Shown here piece by piece: positions 58,852 to 64,000 of a DNA stretch of 64,000 bases (its first letter is position 1; each line of letters starts with the position of its first letter). A model generated the notes under the pieces. That model ran no database searches, was not told the DNA's origin, and saw nothing but the letters and a program-made list of their open reading frames with translations. This stretch comes from Treponema sp. UBA4307 (GTDB taxonomy: Bacteria > Spirochaetota > Spirochaetia > Treponematales > Treponemataceae), in NCBI GenBank assembly GCA_002394685.1, contig DGUP01000077.1, positions 1 through 64,000 of the forward strand, read 5' to 3'. A program made the position numbers and the translations under genes.

Positions 58852-58880
58852 TTGACACAAATTATTCAAAGTGATATATT
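58852..58880 (+). promoter_or_regulatory. tRNA-Glu promoter
   Basis: Perfect TTGACA, 17-base spacer and TATATT, preceded by a long A/T tract. Confidence 0.8.
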
Positions 58881-58920
58881 CTAATCATCGCAACGAGATA
58901 CAGAGCGATAAACAAAAAAT

Positions 58921-58992
58921 GTCTCCCTCGTCTAGTGGTTAGGACATCGGGTTTTCATCCCGACAACATGGGTTCAATTCCCGTGGGAGATG
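58921..58992 (+). tRNA. tRNA-Glu (anticodon UUC)
   Basis: Acceptor stem GTCTCCC pairs with GGGAGAT. The anticodon stem TCGGG/CCCGA encloses loop TTTTCAT with TTC anticodon, and the T-arm contains GGTTCAATTCC. Discriminator base G; CCA not encoded. About 72 bases, with own promoter and terminator. Confidence 0.95.
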
Positions 58993-58996
58993 CTAG

Positions 58997-59027
58997 AAGC
59001 CTTCATCGATAAGATGGGGGCTTTTTT
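58997..59027 (+). terminator. Intrinsic terminator after tRNA-Glu
   Basis: Stem AAGCCTTCATC with GATGGGGGCTT (one mismatch and wobble) followed by six T residues. Confidence 0.7.
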
Positions 59028-59220
59028 ATTTATCCCAGTCATGTAAAAACCAAAAAAAATAATTTTTAACGAATGCCTCACTGACTTATTTTATATTCTT
59101 TAATCTATTTCTCAAAATTTTGACATATTTTAGCCTAAATAAGAAACTCTATCGTGAAATGATAATGTTGATATTTATAGTAGTGTATAGATAGAACTTT
59201 TTATCATCTGGGAGAAAAAA
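59028..59220. other. Intergenic region ahead of the SMC-like gene
   Basis: AT-rich, with no gene recognised. GGGAG at its right end is the Shine-Dalgarno of the following gene. A possible TTGATA lies near 59168 without a well spaced -10. Confidence 0.35.
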
Positions 59221-59724
59221 ATGAAAACAGTTTGCTTAAAATCTATTGAAATACAAAATTTCAAGACTTTCAACGGAACCTTTCACATTGATTTGGATCA
59301 GGGATTAAATGTTGTTCTGGCAAGTTCAAAATATCCGCTCCCAAATGGCATCTGGGATTTTTTTGATGCTTTCCGCTGGGGACTTGGAATCATGCAGCAT
59401 CATGGAAATAGAGTTTTGTTTGGTTCAAATACTTCGGCACAAGTAAAACTATCAATCCTTGATGAAGAGGAAAAAGAAATTGTCATAATCCGCAAGTTTT
59501 CCAAAGACAGCGATTTTGAATTAGTTTCAGGTGTAAGTGAGAAAGAATTTGCCAGTTTACAGAAATATTTTACAACAGAACAAGAAAAAAAGATTAACTT
59601 TGGCAGTACACAAATTCTTTTAATAAAAAATGATAAGGAAATTGCCATGAAGGCAGAAAATATGATTGGAATTACAACTGACAAAGATGGGGTTTCAAAG
59701 ATTCTGGAACTGTCCAAAGGTTAA
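59221..59724 (+). CDS. SMC/RecF-type ATPase head-like protein lacking a P-loop
   Basis: 167 residues that follow the first part of an SMC head: 'LKSIEIQNFKTFNGTFHIDL', 'GLNVVLASSKYPLPNG', 'DFFDAFRWGLG', 'RVLFGSNTSAQVKLSI'. In true SMCs, 'GLNVI.GPNGSGKSN' holds ATP; here residues 34-43 read 'ASSKYPLPNG', with no GxxGxGKS. Coiled coils and the C-terminal head half are absent. It may be a decayed gene or a small non-ATPase SMC-derived protein. GGGAG precedes the ATG. Out-of-frame sequence follows downstream (see findings). Confidence 0.6.
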   Translation: MKTVCLKSIEIQNFKTFNGTFHIDLDQGLNVVLASSKYPLPNGIWDFFDAFRWGLGIMQHHGNRVLFGSNTSAQVKLSILDEEEKEIVIIRKFSKDSDFELVSGVSEKEFASLQKYFTTEQEKKINFGSTQILLIKNDKEIAMKAENMIGITTDKDGVSKILELSKG

Positions 59725-59770
59725 AAATACTGGCACCGAATCAGAAGAAATTTGTGGTTGTTAAAAAAAG

Positions 59771-59819
59771 CTTTCATCAGGTAACTTACGCCATGATGCA
59801 GAAGTATATCTGATGAAAG
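59771..59819. repeat. Inverted repeat in the gap after the SMC-like gene
   Basis: Ten-base perfect arms CTTTCATCAG and CTGATGAAAG around a 29-base centre. No T-run follows, so it is not a typical terminator. Confidence 0.5.
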
Positions 59820-59852
59820 GTTAGTACAATAATCAGGTATTTTACAGAACTT

Positions 59853-60521
59853 TTATTCCGAGATAATTACTTCATCCTCACTAGTCGCTGATTTTTCATC
59901 TAAAACGGTATCAGAAGGCTCTACAGGGGCTTCTACAGGCCTTGTTTGATATTTTTCATTATTATCATTGTAGAGCTTAAAAAGGTCTTTCTGGAGTGTT
60001 TTGTAATCAATTACAATATGAAAAACAGAATATGTTTTGTTAACCTTTTTTTCTCTTACGCCTAGTGTATTTTCTGCGGAATCTTTGTAGTAAGACCATT
60101 CTTTATTCATTGAATCTGCTTTTTTAAGATTATATTCTTTGATTAAATCCTTTAAGACATTGTTGTAGGCCTGTCGGTTTATTTTAGAGTTTTCCCTGTC
60201 TTTAATCACATCAAACTGGATTTGAATTTCATACAGCTTGTCACGGAAAAATAATAATGTAATGTAAATTGGATTTCCATCAATTAATGTTTGATTTCCT
60301 TCTGATTTAAAAACATATTGCTTTACTTCAGGAAGATAGGATTCAATTGTATCAGTTGTTTCATTATAAAAGTGCCAGCCCTTCGTTTCCAGCAATTTTG
60401 CTGCTGAATCAAATGATGATGCGAAAGGAATTCCAAAAACTGAATCCATATTTCTGGTATCTGCAAAAAGTGAAAATGATAAGCTAAACATAAGTATGGT
60501 AAGTAGAAAAATTTTCTTCAT
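59853..60521 (-). CDS. Secreted protein, unknown function
   Basis: 222 residues from the Met preceded by AGGAG; a TTG start 45 bases upstream lies before the signal peptide and is not used. The signal peptide ends 'FSLFA'. The mature part ('FGIPFASSFDSAAKLLETKGW', 'KVNKTYSVFHIVIDYKTLQK') recalls small treponemal periplasmic proteins. No motif of known function. The C-terminal 30 residues are Pro/Glu/Ser-rich. Confidence 0.75.
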   Translation of the reverse strand: MKKIFLLTILMFSLSFSLFADTRNMDSVFGIPFASSFDSAAKLLETKGWHFYNETTDTIESYLPEVKQYVFKSEGNQTLIDGNPIYITLLFFRDKLYEIQIQFDVIKDRENSKINRQAYNNVLKDLIKEYNLKKADSMNKEWSYYKDSAENTLGVREKKVNKTYSVFHIVIDYKTLQKDLFKLYNDNNEKYQTRPVEAPVEPSDTVLDEKSATSEDEVIISE

Positions 60522-60624
60522 AAATGAACTCCTGGGTATAGTTGTCAAAATTATGTATAACTTCAAATATTTTAATAAAAAAAGTAAGTAATGAGAATAT
60601 CATCAAATCAGAAAAAATAATAGT

Positions 60625-60653
60625 TTTACAAAGAAGAGAAAAATCAATACAAT
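60625..60653 (+). promoter_or_regulatory. Promoter of the 89-residue protein, apparently leaderless
   Basis: TTTACA, 17-base spacer, TACAAT, six bases, then the ATG at 60660. Both boxes match consensus at five of six positions. Confidence 0.55.
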
Positions 60654-60659
60654 TATGGA

Positions 60660-60929
60660 ATGACTGTTAAAGAATTAAAAGAACAATATAAAGGCAAATG
60701 TGCTGGTACAGAATTATATCGTTACAGAGACGATATTCATGAAATTCATGCAGACAGTATTTTTGCTGTAAATGATGATTGTGACGATCAGGAAGTCTGC
60801 GATTTTAAACTGATGGGGGAAAGTGAGTATAATAAAACAATATATGCTCATTCAACTTATACTGCAGATTTTGATGATTATTTTGGTGATAAAAATGCAA
60901 AAGTTTTAATAATTGTATTGCCAGAATAA
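60660..60929 (+). CDS. Small acidic protein, unknown function
   Basis: 89 residues, rich in Asp, with three Cys ('GKCAGTELY', 'DDCDDQEVCDF'). No signal peptide or membrane helix. A well spaced promoter ends six bases before the ATG, and a strong terminator follows, so it looks like a real single-gene unit. Family not recognised. Confidence 0.6.
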   Translation: MTVKELKEQYKGKCAGTELYRYRDDIHEIHADSIFAVNDDCDDQEVCDFKLMGESEYNKTIYAHSTYTADFDDYFGDKNAKVLIIVLPE

Positions 60930-60940
60930 AAAGCAAAAAA

Positions 60941-60976
60941 AAAGGCATTCCAGTACATTTTGTAAGGAATGCCTTT
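60941..60976. terminator. Bidirectional intrinsic terminator
   Basis: Eleven-base perfect stem (60941-60951 with 60966-60976), flanked by an A-run and a T-rich stretch, between two convergent genes. Confidence 0.8.
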
Positions 60977-60997
60977 TGATTTATTTAGATTATTCTA

Positions 60998-62215
60998 TTA
61001 TCTGAAAATAAGGATTAATACCTGAGAAACAATTACTACGGCTACCAGGGCGATTGGATAAGTTGAAGCATAGGCTCCTGCAACTTTTTCAGTTCCTGCT
61101 GTAGAAATCAATGTTCCCAGGGCTGGAGTTGATGTCATTCCTCCACAGATAGAACCCAGATTGTTAAGCAAATTCAACTTGAGAACAAACTTAGCAAAGA
61201 TGAATCCAATAATAAGTGGAAGCATTGTCATTACGATTCCGTAGATAAAGTATACCCACTGGAAGTACTTTACAAAGCTTGCACCACCTGCTACACCTGC
61301 ACCAATGAGGAAGAGCATAAGACCAAGTTCGCGGAATACTTTAAGTGTTGAAGCTGGTGGTGTAATTGAGATTTTTCCAATCTTTGCAAAATGTCCGAAT
61401 ACCAGGGAAAGAATAAGACATCCACCTGTTGTTGTGAGTGAGAAATTTCCTACTTTGATACAACCAATGAAAATTCCAAGTACTGCTACAATAGAGAAGG
61501 CACAGAATCCAAATGGATCCAGTTCAAGTTCTCTGCCTGTTAACTTTGAAGGTTTTTCAGGATTTGATTCTGTAAGCTTCTGTCTTTCAACATCCATATT
61601 TGCTTTGGCCATTTTTGGTACCAGCTGAACGAAAAGCACGACACCAATTACGCCAAAAAGATATGCAATACCATGACCTACTGCTACTACAGCTTCAAGT
61701 TCTTCTCCATTAACTGTAGCTTTTGCTGCAGAGAAGGCTGGTGTAGAAGTAAGGGAGCCGGAAAGGAGACCTACAAGCATTGCTGCTGCTTCTTCGGTGT
61801 TACGACCAAAGACTTTAACATCAAGAATAATACATGCAGCGCAGGAAAGACCACCGATAACGATAATCAAAAGTCCCAGGAGAATGTATGACTTAAAGTT
61901 TTTCTTTAAATCTCCAAAGAAACTTGGACCTGCAATAAAACCTACGGCTGTAACAAAAAGAATCAGTCCTAGGTTTTCTACAATCTTAAGGGCATTTGTA
62001 ATGTAAGAAACTCCATCAACCTTTAACTGGTTCTGAAGCGGGGTGTAAAGAAAAGCTCCAAAAAGCAGAGCTACGATAAAAACACCTGCTGTTCCTAAAG
62101 AAACACCTTTAATAGTGATTCTTCCCAACAAATAGCCCAATGCGGCAATGGCAAATACACAGAACGTTAAAAATGTAACTGCCTTGATTGAAAGAATGCC
62201 TCCGAAGAGTACCAT
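60998..62215 (-). CDS. AspT/YidE-type aspartate:alanine exchanger family membrane protein
   Basis: 405 residues, about ten membrane helices. An internal duplication is shown by 'GLLSGSLTSTPAFSAAKA' in the first half and 'GSICGGMTSTPALGTLISTA' in the second, the hallmark of the AspT (AAE) family. The usual central TrkA-C (RCK_C) domains are missing; only a ~35-residue polar loop joins the halves. It could exchange amino or dicarboxylic acids. The fumarate-reductase-type gene upstream makes C4-dicarboxylate handling plausible. AGAGG precedes the ATG. Confidence 0.82.
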   Translation of the reverse strand: MVLFGGILSIKAVTFLTFCVFAIAALGYLLGRITIKGVSLGTAGVFIVALLFGAFLYTPLQNQLKVDGVSYITNALKIVENLGLILFVTAVGFIAGPSFFGDLKKNFKSYILLGLLIIVIGGLSCAACIILDVKVFGRNTEEAAAMLVGLLSGSLTSTPAFSAAKATVNGEELEAVVAVGHGIAYLFGVIGVVLFVQLVPKMAKANMDVERQKLTESNPEKPSKLTGRELELDPFGFCAFSIVAVLGIFIGCIKVGNFSLTTTGGCLILSLVFGHFAKIGKISITPPASTLKVFRELGLMLFLIGAGVAGGASFVKYFQWVYFIYGIVMTMLPLIIGFIFAKFVLKLNLLNNLGSICGGMTSTPALGTLISTAGTEKVAGAYASTYPIALVAVVIVSQVLILIFR

Positions 62216-62303
62216 AATAAAAACCTCTTATAATTTTTTATTCCAAAACATTATATTAATCTAAATAGAAATTAGCAATATAAGGTAAATATGACAAAAA
62301 AAT

Positions 62304-62343
62304 GAGCGTCTTAAAATGATGTTTTCCATCAAGTAAGACGCCC
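62304..62343 (-). terminator. Intrinsic terminator after the flavoprotein gene
   Basis: Minus strand: GGGCGTCTTA and TAAGACGCTC form a ten-base stem with one G-U pair, followed by a T-run (62302-62296). Confidence 0.75.
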
Positions 62344-62363
62344 ATCTTATCATCTAAACGATG

Positions 62364-64000
62364 TTAATTGTATGCTCCAGGAATTACTTTTCCTTCGAAC
62401 TCTGGATTTCCATGGTGATAAACCGGAAGAATCTTTGGTGACTGTACATCACTCTTGATTCCTGCAGCATCTCTTTCCTTTTCGAAATCCTTAACGTGCT
62501 GGAGGGAAAGCTTTGAATTATCAGTTTCATTAATTCCACTGAACATCTTGCCTGCTTCAATTCCTGCTTCACGTCCGAATACAACAACATCAAGAAGGGA
62601 GTTACCCATCAGACGGTTTGTTCCGTGAACACCACCAGATGCTTCACCTGCAACAAGGAGGTTTTCAACATTAGAATGACAAGTCTTGTTAATTTCAATA
62701 CCACCATTCTGATAGTGAAGTGTTGGGTAAACAAGAATTGGTTCCTTGCGGATATCAATACCATACTTAATGAACATGTTGTACATTGCTGGAATTGACT
62801 TCAAGATTGTTCCTTCTCCGTGAATCATATCGATCATTGGAGTGTCAAGCCATACTGCAGTCTGTACACCATTTTCAACGCCGCGACCTTCCTTTACTTC
62901 ACGAATAATTCCAGATGCATTTACGTCACGTGTTTCAAGAGGATGAATGTAAACTTCACCATCCTTATTAATCAGTTTTGCACCAAGAGAACGTACCTTT
63001 TCAGTAACCAGTTTACCAAGAATCTGTGATGGATAAGCAGCACCTGTAGGATGGTACTGGAGTGAATCCTGATAAAGCAGCTTTGCACCAGCGCGATATC
63101 CAAGAACAAGACCATCTGCTGTAGCACCATAGTGGTTTGAAGTAGGGAAGCCCTGATAATGCATACGACCTGCACCACCAGTTGCAATAATTACAACCTT
63201 AGCCTTTGCAATACGAAGCTCACCTGTTTCAATATTCATGAGAACTGCACCACAAGCCTGGCCCTTGTCATTCTTGATGATTTCTACTGCAGCTGTAAAA
63301 TCAACAACTGTAATCTGGTCAGGACGATTAAATACTTCATCACGAAGAGTACGCATGATTTCTGCACCAGAGTAGTCCTTACAAGCGTGCATTCTCTTGC
63401 GGCTTGTACCACCACCATGTGTAGTAACCATTGTACCGTCTTCTTCCTTATCAAATTCAACACCAAGGTCATTAAGCCATTTGATTACAGAAGGAGCCTT
63501 GTTTACCAGTGTATAAACCAGTTCTGGTTTTCCGTCAAAGTGTCCGCCACCAAAAGCGTCAAGGTAGTGCTGTGCAGGAGAATCATTTGGCTTATCAGCG
63601 GCCTGAATACCACCTTCTGCCATCATTGTATTTGCATCTCCAACACGAAGTTTTGTTACGAGTAGAACTTTTGCACCTGCTTCTGATGCCATAATTGCAG
63701 CAGATGTACCTGCACCGCCGCCACCGATTACCAGAACATCTGTTGTATAATCAATGTGGTTAAGATCAATGTGATCAACATCATAACGAGGTTTTCCCTG
63801 AAGCACAGCTGCAAGTTCAATAGGAGCCTTCTGACCCTTGTTAGGACCAATCTTAAGTTCTTCAAACTGACTCTTAATGCGGTCAGGGTGATACTTCAAA
63901 AGAAGTGCATCTTTTTCATCTGCAGTAAGACGTGCATGTTCGAATTTCAGGTTTTCTTCACGCTTAGCAGCAACAATTTTTGCTTTTTCATCTAATTCGT
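62364..64000 (-). CDS. Fumarate reductase/succinate dehydrogenase-type flavoprotein (5' end outside window)
   Basis: The frame stays open to the window edge, so the N terminus is missing. FAD is bound at 'VLVIGGGGAGTSAA'. Active-site landmarks of FrdA/SdhA are seen: 'LQYHPTG', 'LVTEKVRSLGAKLI', 'SGIIREVKEGRG', 'HYQNGGIEI' and 'GTNRLMGNSLLD' with its Arg. The histidine that binds FAD covalently (before 'AEGG') is not present; the segment reads 'DANTMMAEGG'. It has at least 80 residues before the FAD motif, more than usual. It probably reduces fumarate or a similar acid in anaerobic metabolism; an adjacent iron-sulfur subunit cannot be checked. Confidence 0.88.
   Translation of the reverse strand, partial: ELDEKAKIVAAKREENLKFEHARLTADEKDALLLKYHPDRIKSQFEELKIGPNKGQKAPIELAAVLQGKPRYDVDHIDLNHIDYTTDVLVIGGGGAGTSAAIMASEAGAKVLLVTKLRVGDANTMMAEGGIQAADKPNDSPAQHYLDAFGGGHFDGKPELVYTLVNKAPSVIKWLNDLGVEFDKEEDGTMVTTHGGGTSRKRMHACKDYSGAEIMRTLRDEVFNRPDQITVVDFTAAVEIIKNDKGQACGAVLMNIETGELRIAKAKVVIIATGGAGRMHYQGFPTSNHYGATADGLVLGYRAGAKLLYQDSLQYHPTGAAYPSQILGKLVTEKVRSLGAKLINKDGEVYIHPLETRDVNASGIIREVKEGRGVENGVQTAVWLDTPMIDMIHGEGTILKSIPAMYNMFIKYGIDIRKEPILVYPTLHYQNGGIEINKTCHSNVENLLVAGEASGGVHGTNRLMGNSLLDVVVFGREAGIEAGKMFSGINETDNSKLSLQHVKDFEKERDAAGIKSDVQSPKILPVYHHGNPEFEGKVIPGAYN

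Noticed and set aside
59771..59819. Inverted repeat as an intrinsic terminator
   Set aside because: The loop is 29 bases and no T-run follows either arm, so termination is not supported.

Overview
The window looks like chromosomal DNA of a Treponema-type spirochaete (AT-rich, low-GC codon use). Reasons: a FlaA periplasmic-flagellum sheath protein behind an amidase/GerM pair, a spirochaete-type degenerate radical-SAM/SPASM protein, many spirochaete lipoproteins with short lipoboxes, a huge acidic-repeat SPOR protein, and a complete tmRNA gene. No phage, insertion sequence, CRISPR array or plasmid function was seen; almost everything reads as core or lineage-specific chromosome.

Layout. 0-8.5 kb: HD-GYP sensor, lipoproteins, RlmI-like methyltransferase, miaA, TatD nuclease, Hpt protein, and a signal peptidase I with a long insertion. 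8.5-16 kb: secA, then an envelope cluster (beta-propeller lipoprotein, two membrane proteins, Nudix hydrolase, SH3-like lipoprotein), then hisS. 16-22.6 kb: coaX, a NeuB-type nonulosonate synthase, yebC, ruvC, ruvA, ruvB, queA. 22.6-29 kb (minus strand): five overlapping genes, namely a nucleotide-sugar dehydratase, a sugar aminotransferase and three subunits of a molybdenum-hydroxylase-like complex whose large subunit has lost the canonical cofactor motifs. 29-34.2 kb: a secreted protein, the 1367-residue acidic-repeat SPOR protein and ssrA. 34.2-40 kb (minus): a phosphatase / STAS / anti-sigma-like kinase partner-switching module, a ParB-like protein, a metallophosphoesterase, and a membrane TPR protein with an Mrr-like tail. 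40-44 kb: two TPR envelope proteins. 44-47.6 kb (minus): mutL, xseB, xseA. 47.7-57.2 kb: a glycan-type locus (SPASM protein, GT2-like protein, SpsF-SpsG-methyltransferase fusion, ATP-grasp), then amidase, GerMN protein and flaA. 57.4-64 kb: a (p)ppGpp synthetase-TPR protein, tRNA-Glu, an SMC-head-like protein without a P-loop, small unknown proteins, an AspT-type exchanger, and a fumarate-reductase-type flavoprotein that runs off the right edge.

How it may work together. The NeuB-type synthase, the CapD/DegT pair and the SpsF/SpsG fusion are the kinds of enzyme needed to make and CMP-activate a nonulosonic acid. With the GT2-like protein and flaA nearby, a flagellar or surface glycan pathway is a reasonable inference, but it is not proven here.

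Promoter reading shows good sigma70-like boxes. At several genes (hisS, the 89-residue protein, the RelA-like protein, neuB, ruvA, ruvC and others) the -10 box sits only 6-8 bases before the start codon and there is no Shine-Dalgarno sequence, which suggests leaderless mRNAs. All functions are from reading the sequence; no database search was run.
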